Below the pieces are notes generated by a model that ran no database searches, was not told the origin of the DNA, and saw nothing but the letters and a program-made list of their open reading frames with translations. This document shows positions 34,980-47,092 of a stretch of 64,000 nucleotides of DNA, in pieces. How positions within the stretch are numbered: position 1 is the stretch's first letter; the number at the start of each line of letters is the position of its first letter. The DNA is from Eucommia ulmoides (taxonomy: Eukaryota > Streptophyta > Magnoliopsida > Garryales > Eucommiaceae), in contig CM028333.1 of the NCBI GenBank assembly GCA_016647705.1, positions 18,597,743 to 18,661,742 on the forward strand, given 5' to 3'. Made by a program: the position numbers and the translations under genes.

Positions 34980-37790
34980 GCCATTTTTCCACCCGCCGTC
35001 TAATCATTGTAATGGCAAAAACTAGGGATTCTAACCAGTCTTTAGCCAAAAAAAAGTGGTAGTGAAAGTCCTCTGAGTAAGTATGCAAACTACATTAGGG
35101 TTTTTATTCGCTTCAATATCTGAAGTCCATTGTTGATTGCATGTTATAATCTCAACACGTTTTGGATTTGATATCATTGGGTACACCGTAATCACTAATT
35201 ACTTGGCTAAAAATCAATTTTAGATTTTTTTTAGTTGAGTGAGTATGCTTGATTTTCTCGTTTTCCCACCATATTTTATGATTAATGTTCTTTGTGAAAT
35301 TAAATGTGTGGATGTTAACGCGATAGTATTTGGTTATTAAAATGAAATCCCACCATAATCTGGACTGCATGTATGTTAACTCCAGATTTTTCGGTTTTAA
35401 AACGAAATTACTCCTAAATATGGGTTGCGTGTATGTTAACTCATTAGTCTTCGCTTATAGAACGAAATTACTCTTTAATCTGGTTTGTGTAGATGCTAGC
35501 GCACTAGAGTTGTCCTGTGTACCCATCCACCTATTACATTACCGTGTGTATGTTCCTGTATTATGTGATGTCCTAACAGAAAGAGGGTTGTGGGTAATAG
35601 ACCTAAAATATGTTGGATTGTGTATTGTTGGTGGTGACATTTATCGTGCTTTAGATGAAATGTAAGAAGAATTCTATAGGAAGCAAATGGAGGAAGACAA
35701 GACGATTGTGGCATTCAGGAGGATGCTGGGGAACATTACATGGAGAAATATCAAACTCCAAATAGAAATTAAAGAATGAAAGTCTATATATATAGCGCAA
35801 AAGGGTCACTATGAAGATGTTGTGTCTAATATCAACAAGAGATTATAAAAAATCAAGAGCGAAAATGAACAATTGTTAATAGAGACGGGAGTGCACAATA
35901 TCACTCAGAAACACCGAGATCCTCCATTTGATCAGGAGAATGAAGATTTGAAACGAAAATAAAAGGAGCTCAATAGCGAATTAGAGAAATCAAAAATAAA
36001 ATCTCAGGTGTTGAATGAGAAAAAAAAAATCTTACTATCAATGCATACATGGGGGTTATCAATGAGTTGAAGCTTGTAATCCAAAACTTGCGTACTCAGA
36101 TGGAGGGTTGCTCAGGTGATATGTCCCATAATACTCCTACCACTGCCACAATACCACAACGATCCCATGTACAAACAACTAGTGCATCACCCACTCCGGA
36201 CACAGCACATGCACATACCCAAACACCGCAAAATAGCTACACCGATCTCGTGATAGCAAATACGACGCCTATTTCTATTGTTATGTCGAACGAAGCCCCT
36301 GAGAATCAGCCCCCACCTGCGTCTATTCTCTTATCCCATGCCCAAACAAAGGAAACACCGAATGTTAGCTCCATGGTAAACAGACTAAAGATAAATGTGA
36401 GACAACCGGCCAAACAGGGTAGTGATTATGTCTATACAAAGGCAAAAGGGAAAGGCAAAAAAATGAGCAATCAATAAACCATAAATGTCGACACCCTGCC
36501 TGTGCGTGAATACGAGGACAACGCTAAGATACCAAACTGAAAGAAATGTAAGGTTGCAATGATTCTAAGCGATGATGACTGGGAAAAGTTACAGTTGGTA
36601 CATTCAGAAGACGGGGTTGGGTAAGTTATTCGTATAATTATAATTGTCTACATTGTTCTATAATGAAAAACATCTGTTGTCCTAAAAAAATAAGATTATT
36701 TCAGGGCATACATATATGGCGGGGAAAACCATTATCCACAGTAAGTTGCGGAGATGCTATATGAATTATGAAATATCGGCAAATTACAGACAATGTAAGT
36801 GTTAAAAAACGCTACAAAGTGTATTTTTTATGTTGAATAAATGTGCACATAAATCTTGTTAGGAAAATGTTGACTTTAATGGACTATGACCAATAAACTC
36901 GAACTAACATGTTCGTATTTTTGTAGGTCATCGATTCTTTTAGTAAATATCGTGAACGTAAGATGCAATCAGCCAACGATCACTAGAGTGTGACACCCGA
37001 AGCCCTTTTAGATCAAGCAAAGTTTGTGATTGCACAAATATGGGTAGTTTGTGTGCTTGATGCACTGTAAATTCAATTATAAACTGACATCTAACCTCGT
37101 CTCTAATAGACCGTCATCAAAAGGGGCCAAGAAATGCTTTTGCACCACTTCTATGAAACAATCAAAGATGCATTCACTGGCAATTATAGATACATTCTCT
37201 TTCCATGAATACAAGTGGTCGATATGCATATCCAAACTACTGGACAATGTTGGCTCTAGATATATTTGAAAAGAATTGGACATTCTATTATTTAATCCTG
37301 TCAAGACATGAATCGTCTTATTACTATTACAGCGACGCGCAAACAATGGTATACTTCAACCCATTTGACGTATAACATGGTTTTTTTTTTCTGTATATAT
37401 CTGTTTGTACCTAATCATACGCAATTAACAGAAAACATTTGTTGAATAATATACCAATGAAAAAACACTACATGGTTGGGGTGCCGAGCAGATCGAATAA
37501 TGTCTTAAATGTCTACAACAACGGAGAGCGTACATAAACTTACGTATCATCTTGTATATAAACTTACATATCATCTTATGTACAAATGGAATCCTTATTG
37601 TTATTGACTAATAGGAGATTTACCTTGTCCACAATTTTTTTCTAAGACTGAATACAGGATTCACGTTATGTATATCATGAAGCAATATGCTGAAAATAAA
37701 GCAGTCACAGAAAAATTGACAGCAGCTGAGATAAGGCAGCCGCACAAGAAAATCACACATTACATTTTGAATGATCCGATCAAAAGCTGA
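34980..37790 (+). pseudogene. Decayed transposon ORF with coiled-coil and Ulp1-protease-like C-terminus
   Basis: Several frames run in series. A possible start at 35011 (MAKTRDSNQSLAKKK) is followed by a Glu/Lys-rich coiled-coil region (about 35680-36110), then a Thr/Pro/Ser-rich linker (36049-36474). Interrupted fragments follow to 37790. The last fragment reads IHVMYIMKQYAENK and LTAAEIRQ, which resembles the end of the C48 (Ulp1) protease domain found in plant MULE and CACTA accessory ORFs. An earlier piece, YKWSICIS (37210), could correspond to its conserved His-Trp segment. Stops and frame changes are frequent, and some gaps may be introns. No function expected. Confidence 0.4.
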
Positions 37791-39164
37791 TCATTGTCGT
37801 CTTCTAGAGCCAGAAAAAACCACCCAAAATCACCATGATCTGTAATCTGTGACAAAGGGGAACATTTTTGCTGTAAATGTTGCTCTTTCTTTTCTTTTTT
37901 TTTATCCAAAACAAAACAAGTCTTCTCAACTTCGAAGATCTTCTTGGCCACCGTCTTCTCACCTCCAATCAATTGATACAAATCGAATGAATAGACTACC
38001 AAAAGGGAAAAGGATTCATATGCAGTGATTCATATGCCATATTGATTGAACACAAAATGGTATCTTCCCAAAATAACATAATGAAAACTTACCATAACCG
38101 AAATTCCTCCTTTTAGCGACAGCGAGATCATCGCGAGAGTATAACAGTCCATCTCACTCAATGTTTCAATCGCCCAGGACCAGAAAATAATTCATTTGTA
38201 CGGCTAGGATGCTTTTGCAACATAACTGCTTATTTGCGTAATCTACTATAAAGACTCTTAAATATGGTCTAAACAATAAAAAGCTCTATTTCTATTATAA
38301 AATATTATTTAGAATTTAGGTCTTCCTATTTAAGTTATGTTGACTAATCTGATAGTTTTCGTTTTTATTTATTATCCTGTTTATTAAGGTGATACTTTTT
38401 TCTGTTATAACCCACTGTTATGACTATATAATAAGTAGTGCAGAGCTTTATTATATAGCTTTATCAAAATGCTTTTTATATCCTAAAAGTGTTAAATTCT
38501 TAATTAATATGAGCTTGGGGATTGTCCTATTTATTAAAGTGATACTTTTTCCTAATATAATCCACCGTTGTGGCTATATGATAAATAGTGCAGACCTTAT
38601 TATATAGCCTTATCAAAATGCATTTTATATCCTAACTTCCAGTGCTCTTATTCACCCAACAAAGTTTAAAGTGTTAAATTCTTAATTAATATAAGCTTGG
38701 GGAAGAATGATAATGGTAAAATGGTCCAAATCTTAGCTACCGCAGCCTAATTAGAAGATGCCACATCTCGATAATTGATTTGATGAAACAAAAAGATTAG
38801 CTAAAAATAGGATTGAAAAATCTTGATTAATAAATATTTATCTAGTGGATTCCAACGACATGTAGACTGTGGGATACCACATTTTTGGAGCTAAATGTGA
38901 AAGGCCTCAATAAAGGGATGCATTTTCAATGAGCTAAGTCTCTTTCAATGTCGATCATGTCTTGTGCATTCCTAAATTAATTATTTTATATCAGCTACAG
39001 CCATGTATTGCAGCGGTGGTCATGATTATCACCACATATATATATATATATATATATATGTTTAATTACAATTTCATTCACTAAAGCCCCCTAATGTCAA
39101 TAAAGAGGAGCTTTAAGCTTGCATTTGCCAATATAGATATACGTATTGTTATAGGGAATCAGTT
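37791..39164. other. Intergenic DNA with a duplicated dispersed repeat
   Basis: 38318-38720 contains two ~145-bp copies of a repeat (GTGATACTTTTTC, TATAGCCTTATCAAAATGC) that also flank the foldback at 30-33 kb. An (AT)n tract is at 39038-39058. No gene seen. Confidence 0.6.
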
Positions 39165-39480
39165 TGTAAATATGGACTTGAGTCTCTCTCAATCCCAAAA
39201 GTTATTTCACGAGGTGAGAGTTTCTCTCATGCTCATAACCTGATTATCAACTCTTTCTATGTCCAATGTGAGATAAATCCAACAATGTTTCTCTCATACA
39301 TTCAGTCTTTGATCGCCTAATTTCGACCAGTCTCTCCTTTGGTTGCTATTAGGCCAGAGTGGTTGTAATCTGACCCTGATATCAATATAGAGTGATCTTA
39401 GATCTCTCTCAAATCTCAAAAAGTAACTTATAAAGTGAGGATTTCCCTCACTTTTATAACCTAACGACTTACCACCAACA
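39165..39480 (-). mobile_element. TRIM-like miniature LTR element
   Basis: On the minus strand, two similar 95-120 bp repeats start TGTTGG at 39480 and 39284. They share GATTTGAGAGAGA-like and CTCACTT...AACTT blocks. Just after the first is TGATATCAGGGTC (39384-39372), a degenerate match to the tRNA-Met primer site. Internal DNA is about 100 bp and non-coding. Size and layout fit a TRIM, but the divergence is high and no target duplication was verified. Confidence 0.5.
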
Positions 39481-39485
39481 GCATA

Positions 39486-40682
39486 TATGGTCCCAAAAAG
39501 ATTTTTGAGATAGAATTGAAATGGGGCTAGAGTTTTGGACACCGGGTTGAGATCATGAGGGGAGCGGCAATGTTGTCTGAAATCGCGGAGAGAGCGAGAG
39601 GAGAGGAGAGAGTCATATTCAATGGACAGTGAGTTTTCAAAATCTTTATTGCTGGAGGGACCAACTTTCTTTTCACCGCACGGACCTCTGCCTTCACAAT
39701 TCCACCTCTTTTTTATAGAAAACAAATGGCATAGCTACAAAGTCTCCATTGTCATTCACGTGCATGGCACAGTCGCACAGAGAAAGAGAAAGAGAAGAGA
39801 GTCATTTCATTTCAAGAAAATCCAAATATTATACAGCAGGAAGCCATGATAAAGGCCCCAAAGACCTTTGTGTATGGTTAGGCCAAATTTAGGCCATTCT
39901 CACAATTTAAACAAACAAATAAAATCAAAAAATAAAAATAAACACGTGTCACCCAATTACACGCATGAACTCCACTCTCAAGTGTCCAGTATTATTAGGA
40001 CAAAAAAAAAAAAAAAAAAGGAAAAAAAAAACTCATGCACACGTGTGCAGCACGCCTCCCATAAGTGTTCTCTATACACACAGTGCTGATATCATCCAAA
40101 ATTGCCAAAAAAAAAAAAAAACCCTCATCATTTCACCATTGAAACTTCAAACTTCCAATTAATTATATATTAGTCCTTTTTTATTTTTTTCCTTCACTAT
40201 TGCCGCCGGAGTACCCCACCCTCTTTCATTCAGTGTTAATCAATGCTACCTTTGAATTCAATCACCACACTCCATGAGTACTCCACTAGCGCTGGCAGGC
40301 AGCAGTAGTATTAATTAAAACCACTGTTTTCAATATCTCCCTCACTTTCTCACACCAAACAATATGTACCAAATTATAATCCACCCCATCCCCATCCCCA
40401 TCCCCCCCCCTTGGGAATCAGCAAAGCCACATATATATATAACTAATGTATTTGAGGATGCCCACCACCATCGCCAACAACCAAACAAAAAAAAAATTAA
40501 AAAATTAAATCACCCAAAACTCTCTCACACGCACTATATGTACTAAAATCTATGCACTCATTTAAAATTTTAATCTCAAAAAAAAAAAAAATGAGGATAT
40601 TAATAGAGCATGGTCGACCCAGGCCATTGTCTCTCCTTTTTTATGTTGTTTTATTTTAGGGTTTCCCCCATTTAATTAATTA
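39486..40682. other. Downstream flank of the cyclin D gene
   Basis: No gene is supported. Poly-A runs and a C-rich stretch (CATCCCCATCC pattern, 40380-40410) are present. The minus-strand frame at 39294-39725 overlaps the TRIM and lacks any recognised domain. The 3' UTR of the cyclin lies in its upper part. Confidence 0.5.
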
Positions 40683-43600
40683 TTAATCAGAGCTTACTTT
40701 GTCATCATCTGCCCACAAGCTGTTATTCAATTTTCTCCTTTTGTAGGATGAGGTTGAGGAGGAGGAGGACGACGAATCAGTCGACCCAATTCTCGCCCAG
40801 GTCATGACTCTTAACCGTGGCATTAACACTTTCGATATCTTACTTTGCCCATTATAAATCCCCAGCTCTTGCATTAATTGGTAGCAGCTGATTATCTTTT
40901 CCTGAAAAAAAAAAAGAAGTAAATATTACAAGACGGTGCCTAATTTCTTCTACCTTTTTTTAAGGTCAAACATGTTTGGTTGTCTATTCAATGAGAAAGA
41001 AAGATTGAAAAAGTCTTACTTTGATGAGTCCATCACACCATGATTCAGCAACTTCGGCATTAACAAGAGAAAAACTCGGAAGACTTTTTGCTGCACATAG
41101 TATTGCCGCCGCAGCCACACATGATGGCCAATACTCCAGAAAACTAGCTTCTGTCAAAAACCCACATCAACAAGTTTAATCAATATTTTTTATTAATATA
41201 AGTTTATAAATTTAATATTCTTTTGTATGTATATGTATATGTATGTGTATGCATGCATGGGTAAATACATCGTACGTACGTAACCAAGATAATACCTTGG
41301 ATATTGGAGAGGATAATGTTTGTGGCCCTTGAGACAAGAAACCCGGCATAAGTTCCTGTCGGATCAAGCTTGTATACAAAGAAATTGATAAAGCTGAATG
41401 GCGTAATGGATCGGAGCCTCCAATCTAAAACACCCAGTACTAGCAGCTCCATCCTCTGAATTGTTTTTGGTTCGAATATATACTTTGCACCTTCCACCTA
41501 GTAATTAACAAATTATTAATTAAAAATTAAATAAATGGGTGGAAAAATAATTAAATAACCTTATTACCTGGAGGTCCAAAAGAGAAGGAACCATGGGTTC
41601 CTCCATTTTAGCAGCCAATGACAAGCTCGCCACGGATAAGAGTTGCAACTGCCACCCCTTTGTTGTCTGAAAAATTAAAAAGAAAAAAAATTATATATTA
41701 ATATCGATAATAATTTTTATTCATGCGCGCGGGCATTAAAGTATATAATATTTTTTTTGCCACTATAATGACAACAATAATACCTAACAATATATAGCAG
41801 CAACAACGTTATCATTTACAAGGTAACATTCAAAGGAATCGCATGTATTAAAAGAGACAAATAGAATCTTCATTTGCGTACACTTTATGAATAGAACAGC
41901 TTAAACCGTCTACCAGCATGCTTGAACAAAAAAATTCAAATCATTAATTATTAAAAATATAATATGTTTAGAAGTATAAAGTAGGTCAGCACAACCATGT
42001 CAATGAATGGAACAAGACATAATACGAGATGATTTATTTAATACCATTATTGCAAGACCGTTTTGTACTATAATTAATCTTTTTCTTTTCTAAGGAGTTG
42101 GTGAGTGGATATATATATATATATATATATTAACTTAAACACCCTCTTAACAAAGAAACACGCACAATGGAAGTCTAAGACAAGAGTATAAAAAGTTTGA
42201 TTACAAAAATGAGTGTAACCCATAAAGTTTGTACTGTACTCACTTCCATGGTGACACTATTGCTAAGACAACTACTTTAAACCAATAATATGTGGACATT
42301 AGGATAAAAATGTCTTTAATGATGTATTATTTTTATTATTATTTTTTATTATATGGTAAAGTGTGTCCGACCCAACTTACAACGAATAACCTTTCTAGAC
42401 GATCTTCAAGGCTCACTCCTCCATATCGGTCTAATGCATTCAAGATTAAATTCAAAATTTAATTCCTTGTCAAACTCTATCTGACAAGAGAAATGATATT
42501 TTCCTTTTACCAATCAGACTAAAGGTATGTTTGGTTGGAATGATGAAAAACGAAAAGAAAAAAAAATGAGAGGATAAAATTTTATCCAATGTGAAAAGAA
42601 AATTATTTTCCCTACTAATGTTTGGTTGTAAAAAACAATAAAAGGAGAAAAAATAATTCACTTTAATATAATTTATTATTTTGTTCTCGTATATTATAAA
42701 AATAAATTAAAAAATCTATTATTAATGGTATAATTGTAATCTTGATACCTTTAACCATTTTTTTTCTATTTTCTTCTTAAAGTTGTGAGGAAAAAAAAAA
42801 TGTCTAAAAAATTGTGTTTTATCTATCTTATTTTCTTTTCTCTTCTATTTCCATCCAACCAAACATGATTTTTTTTTCTTTTTTATTTTTCATTTTATTT
42901 ATTTTATTTATTTCTTTTTTCATTCATTTCCCAACCAATCAAATATTCCAAAAAGTTTGTCCTCATGTAATGAATAGAAAGGATTACACTTTAATTTGCT
43001 ATCAAAAATTACCGAACTCACCACTCGGGTCATTTTCACTGTGATTGAAAAGGTCAATAATGTGATTAACCTCTAGTCTTTGCAATGAAAAGACGTCAAG
43101 ACTTCTAGTAAAGTAGAAAGAAAAAACATGAATAAATAAAAATTAAAAGTTAATAAATTTAGATAAGTCCTTCTTTTCTTGCTCATTAATTAATTTATTG
43201 GACAAATTGATTTTTTCTTTGGAGTATATTTAATTAATTTTTTTGTTCAAGGAGACTGTGAATCTGATTTTACCGGCGACCGACGAGAGTAGAGAAACCG
43301 GTCGAAGTAGTTGACGGAGAGATACGCCGTTAACGGCTGGAACCCATAGTATCTTTGAACCTGCAACCAAAACTCCATGTAAAGAAACAGAAGCACAAGA
43401 GACGCCAAAGTAACTATAGTGCGCGGTCAGTCCCCTCAGGTTAGAGTCCGATAGACTTCTTATTCTTCCAGTTTTAAGCTCTGTTAAACACCCGGTACAA
43501 GTTAGCACCAGGAGCAATTCTAAAATGCGCCGACGGACCCGCAATCCCGTATCGAGAATATATGGATCCATTTGGGCGTTATCCAGTTCGTGCGTACTAT

Positions 43601-43969
43601 AGCAGAACAAATAATGCTCGCATTTTAGGTAATTTTGACTTTTTTTATTTTTTTCGCAATCCAATTTTTCAGGGACTGCAGAGAAAGGTACCTGCGCACA
43701 TTAGAGAAGAGTGATACCTTCAGAATCCAGGCAACGGATTCTGCGCGAGCATTCACATCCAGCGATTGAGACTGAAACCTCTCCACATAGTCGACTCCCG
43801 GCACGTAGTTTCGCTCGTCCTCAATGAATCCGGCAATCGATTCCCCTATGTCCGACGGAGATTCGAGGTCAGACGACGAGTATTCCGGCAAGTCTCCACC
43901 GGATAAGATTTCGCCGGAGTCCTCGCCGCAGAGTAGGTCGGAGAAGCATTCGGAGCACGAGACCGGCAT
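40683..43969 (-). CDS. D-type cyclin (CYCD2/CYCD4-like), six exons
   Basis: Minus-strand exons are 43969-43718, 43360-43274, 41666-41568, 41497-41296, 41150-41020 and 40901-40683. They join in frame to 329 aa with standard borders. The retinoblastoma-binding motif LxCxE is present as LLCGE near residue 12. The cyclin box covers exons 2-5: YYGFQPLTAYLSVNYFDRFL, LQLLSVASLSLAAKMEEP, FEPKTIQRMELLVLGVLDWR and FLEYWPSCVAAAAILCA. The Ser-rich tail may serve as a PEST-like degron. CYCD partners with CDKA to phosphorylate RBR and promote G1/S. The length and exon pattern match CYCD2/4; the exact subgroup is not resolved. Intron 2 (1.6 kb) hosts a MITE and a SINE-like repeat. The start is the only ATG before LLCGE. 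Confidence 0.93.
42360..42530 (-). repeat. SINE-like dispersed repeat, copy 3, in cyclin intron 2
   Basis: It shares AAGTGTGTCCGACCC, GATTAAATTCAAAATTTAATTCC and TTTACCAATCAGACTAA with the other copies. It lies in the same orientation as the cyclin transcript. Confidence 0.6.
42525..42867. mobile_element. MITE in cyclin intron 2
   Basis: TATGTTTGGTTGGAATGATG at the left and, reverse-complemented, CATGTTTGGTTGGATGGAAA at the right form inverted ends of a ~340-bp AT-rich element. The ends resemble those of the 18883-20046 element, suggesting one family. Confidence 0.6.
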
Positions 43970-44039
43970 GATCGGTTACAGTTCTTCATACTCTCAGCGC
44001 CATCGCTCGTTGGCCGAATAGATATTGGAAAAAAAAAAA

Positions 44040-44049
44040 TTGGCGGGAA
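44040..44049 (-). promoter_or_regulatory. E2F-like site upstream of the cyclin D start
   Basis: TTGGCGGGAA (minus: TTCCCGCCAA) matches the E2F/DP consensus and lies about 70 bp upstream of the ATG. Cell-cycle genes are often controlled by such sites, so feedback from the RBR-E2F pathway is plausible. This is inferred from a single match. Confidence 0.5.
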
Positions 44050-44122
44050 GTGGTCGGAGAGACGCCCCGTGAAAGAGAGAGGTTTTTGGTTCTATTTGAT
44101 GGCTCTGTATCTGTTTTCGTGG

Positions 44123-44131
44123 TTATAAATA
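44123..44131 (-). promoter_or_regulatory. Candidate TATA box of the cyclin D gene
   Basis: TATTTATAA on the minus strand lies about 155 bp upstream of the ATG, placing the presumed transcription start close to the E2F-like site. Confidence 0.45.
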
Positions 44132-44559
44132 CTACTGGTACTTGTATCTAGTGTATGAGGTTTAATATTTTCTTTTATATTTTTTAAAAAGGATTTTTCT
44201 CTCTCCCTTATATTTAAGTTGTAACCCTCATTTTCTTTTTTTCACGTGAAATGAAAATTTGACTTTTCTTAACCGCTTAAGTAACATTGGTTTAATTTAT
44301 TTTCTTACATTTTTGTTTCTTTAAAAAACTTATGAAAAAAACTTATAAATTTAAAAAATTAATCACCCGGACCTAATTTTTTCCACAAATTACCCATTGA
44401 TACTTGTAACATTCAAATGAACCAAATTAATGTAGATTATTTTGGCCGACCACCGACCTCCAATCAAAACTGAGCACGTGACAGGTTACCCTCCTTTCTC
44501 TAAATCCACTTCACATTTGAGAAATTTCATGGGGAGCCATATGTGTGATCCCTAGAAAA
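44132..44559. other. AT-rich flank
   Basis: No feature seen apart from possible distal promoter sequence of the cyclin gene. Confidence 0.4.
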
Positions 44560-45950
44560 TTCCAATTGGAGAACCAGGAAGGGCCTTCTTCTTGGATGGA
44601 TGTTGTTGGTCGAGCTTCGAACTCCTTGTCATTAGAGCTCGCCAACATGGAGACTTTTCCAGCCTAAAGTGTACATATATGGCAGGAAGTTGAACGATCA
44701 TCTTGAGCAAATATTGGTTGTTAGATGACCAAAGAATGGTGAAGAGCCCTCTTCTCGGATGGATATTGTTGACCGAGATTTGGGCTCCTTGTCATCGGAG
44801 CTTGCCAACATGGAGACCCTTCTAATATTATCCGAGCTCTAGGCCCCTTATCGTCGAAGCTCTCCAGCATGATGACCCTTCCCATATCATCCGAGCTCCA
44901 AGCTTCTTATCGTCGAATCTCGCCATCATGGAGGCCCATTCTAGTTCATCCAAGCTCCAAGCTCCTTCTCATCGGAGCTCGTCATCATGGAGGCCTATTT
45001 CAGTTCATCCGAGCTCCGAGCTCCTTGTGATTGGAGCTCGTCCACATGAAGATCCAGCCAATTGTCTGAGCTTTGAGCTTCTTGTGCTCGGTCATCATGG
45101 TACCAAGCCTCCCATGGCCTCGTTGAGCTAAAAGCAGCGACCTCTGACCGACGATCTCCTATTCTACCAGGAAAGGCTCCATCACTCCTATAGGTTGGGC
45201 TTGATCTCCAAATCACCTAGGCCAGTCCACGGGCTTCTCCAAATGGGCTAAAAGACAGGGCCCATTCTAGTTCATCCAAGCTCCGAGCTCTTTGTGATTG
45301 GAGCTCGTCCACATGAAGATTCAGCCAATTGTCTGAACTTTGAGCTTCTTGTGCTCGGTCATCATGGTACCAAGCCTCAAATGGCCTCGTTGAGCTAAAA
45401 GCAGCGACCTCTGACTGACGATCTCTTACTCTACTAGGAAAGGCTCCATCACTCCTATGGGCTGAGCTTGATCTCCAAATCACGTAGGCTAGTCCACGGG
45501 CTCCTCTAGATGGGCTAAAAGACAAGGCCCAATGGGCTAATCACCTCACGTGCCTCTTCATTAGCCACGCGTTGAGTTACTATAATTAACCAGACTTAGA
45601 GCCGTAATCCTACAACACTAATTGTGTTCCTTGCCTATATATACCCGGACGTTCAATGCCTCAGGTAATGTTCAATTACCCAATTGAAGCATATTAATTA
45701 TATTATTTTCTCCCGAGTTCTAACTCTCACGCCGGAGGGATTTCATCGGGCACAATCCTGATAGGTTTTTGTGCAGGTATCAGCTCAGGCCTCAAGATTT
45801 GACTGTTAAAAAATTTAACTACTGACCGCGAACTGCTTAGAGAACTCTGAACTCCGAACTCAAGGCCTCCACCTCAAAAAGAATTCTCCACGTGTACTCT
45901 GACTAGACCAACTGAAGGTGTTAACCATTTTTAGACACCAACACAGATAA
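44560..45950 (+). mobile_element. Probable LTR-derived repeat (solo LTR candidate)
   Basis: This segment is GC-richer than its surroundings. Phrases such as GAGCTCCAAGCTCCTT and TCATCGGAGCTC recur along 44620-45330. A TATA-like CCTATATATACCC is at 45633-45645. It ends with TTTTTAGACACCAACA near 45951, where CA would be a canonical LTR end. No internal retroelement genes follow, so it may be a solo LTR. The left end is uncertain. Confidence 0.45.
45000..45530. repeat. Tandem duplication of about 265 bp
   Basis: 45000-45264 and 45265-45530 are near-identical in order, sharing TCCACATGAAGATYCAGCC, TGGTACCAAGCCTC and AGGAAAGGCTCCATCACTCC. They differ by scattered substitutions, so the duplication is not very recent. 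Confidence 0.8.
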
Positions 45951-45951
45951 T

Positions 45952-46354
45952 CTTGTTGACTTAACAATTTGAATAGAATAATTTTAATTTTAAACATATG
46001 GTCAGAATATTAGTTTAAAAATGAAAACAAATGATTATTTCAATATAATTTAATGATGAAAAGAAAAATTACAAAATGATTAATTGGGTAATTTTACAAT
46101 AAGCGTTTTAAATTGATCGATTATGACAATTGCTCTCAAATTTTGGAATATATATTTGTAGAAATTATTGAGACCGTAAATATGGAATGTAATTGTTGTT
46201 CAAAGTGATAGATCTAACCATATATTCTAAAAGGGTTGCATGGTTCATGGAAAACATTTGAATTTCATTGGTAGTTTTGGGTCCAAAAGAGGACCCCCAG
46301 GTAAGTGCCCCAAAATTAAAAACAATTATATTTTGTTTCTTAGGATATATGGTT
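45952..46354. other. AT-rich spacer
   Basis: No feature seen. Confidence 0.5.
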
Positions 46355-46510
46355 ACACCCAAGAGAGTTAGTCCAATTGGTAAGGGGAGGTACCCCATTT
46401 CTTTATCAACCATGTTTCAATCTTCCTAATGAGCACTTCGCGAATAAAATCTTAAATGCACCAAATTGATATGGGGTAGGGCGCTCTTAAAATTATCCAA
46501 GAAAATAATT
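46355..46510 (+). repeat. SINE-like dispersed repeat, copy 4
   Basis: In plus orientation it begins AGAGAGTTAGTCCAATTGG, with A-box-like TTGGTAAGGGG. It carries a decayed body including GGGTAGGGCGCTCTTAAAATTATC. This orientation best shows the A-box region. Confidence 0.55.
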
Positions 46511-46786
46511 AATCGAGATACATATAAACTGCTCCAAACACATCTTATTGTATACTAAAAGAATATATACAGTTACACTTCCAATGGTAAATTCATATTG
46601 GCGAAATCCGATAATTACCATGTTAATGGGACGCTATAATACGACTGCTTTCTATTTTATCTTTGGTAAAATCTAGAAATTACTATGTTCATGGGACGTT
46701 GCAATATGCCTATTTTTTATTTTGTCTTTTAATCTCTCGTTTCTCTCACATTTCTTTTACCCGATGGTTCACCACACGAAGAAGAA

Positions 46787-47092
46787 GTGAAAGCTATGAA
46801 AACTATGGGTAAGAAGCGTCGTTATCCCAATTATATAATTCCACACAAAATGTGGTGTAAGGAAAGACGTCATTTCATTGTGGTAGATATGGAGACAGTT
46901 CTAGTAAATAATGTACATGTCCCTTATGCAGTGGGTTTTTTAGTGGTGAATCCGGGTGAAGATGTTGGTGTCAAACATTCTCATGAATATAAAACATATT
47001 TAAGTGAAGATTACATTTCTTATTGGAGGACCAAAGTGCAGAGGTTGTTCCCATCATTAAAGTCAGAGTGTGGGACTGAATCTTCTAAATAA
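46787..47092 (+). pseudogene. Fragment resembling a mitochondrial-plasmid B-type DNA polymerase
   Basis: The frame holds RRHFIVVDMETVLVNNVHV, then PYAVGFLVVNPGEDV and TYLSEDYISYW. It resembles the exonuclease I region (D-x-E in VDMET) of the protein-primed B-family polymerases coded by linear mitochondrial plasmids, pieces of which are common in plant mitochondrial genomes. Only about 100 residues are present and no polymerase motifs follow. It directly abuts a plastid ycf2-like fragment, suggesting an organellar DNA insertion. The identification is by recognition only. Confidence 0.5.

Noticed and set aside
39294..39725. 143-codon minus-strand frame next to the cyclin gene
   Set aside because: It overlaps the TRIM-like repeats and shows no family features; conservation unknown.
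43230..43664. 144-codon minus-strand frame near cyclin exon 2
   Set aside because: It is an intron-exon read-through; exon 2 proper is 43360-43274 with GT/AG borders in the cyclin frame.
44928..45525. Small frames on both strands in 44.9-45.5 kb
   Set aside because: The same peptides repeat because the DNA is a 265-bp tandem duplication in LTR-like sequence.
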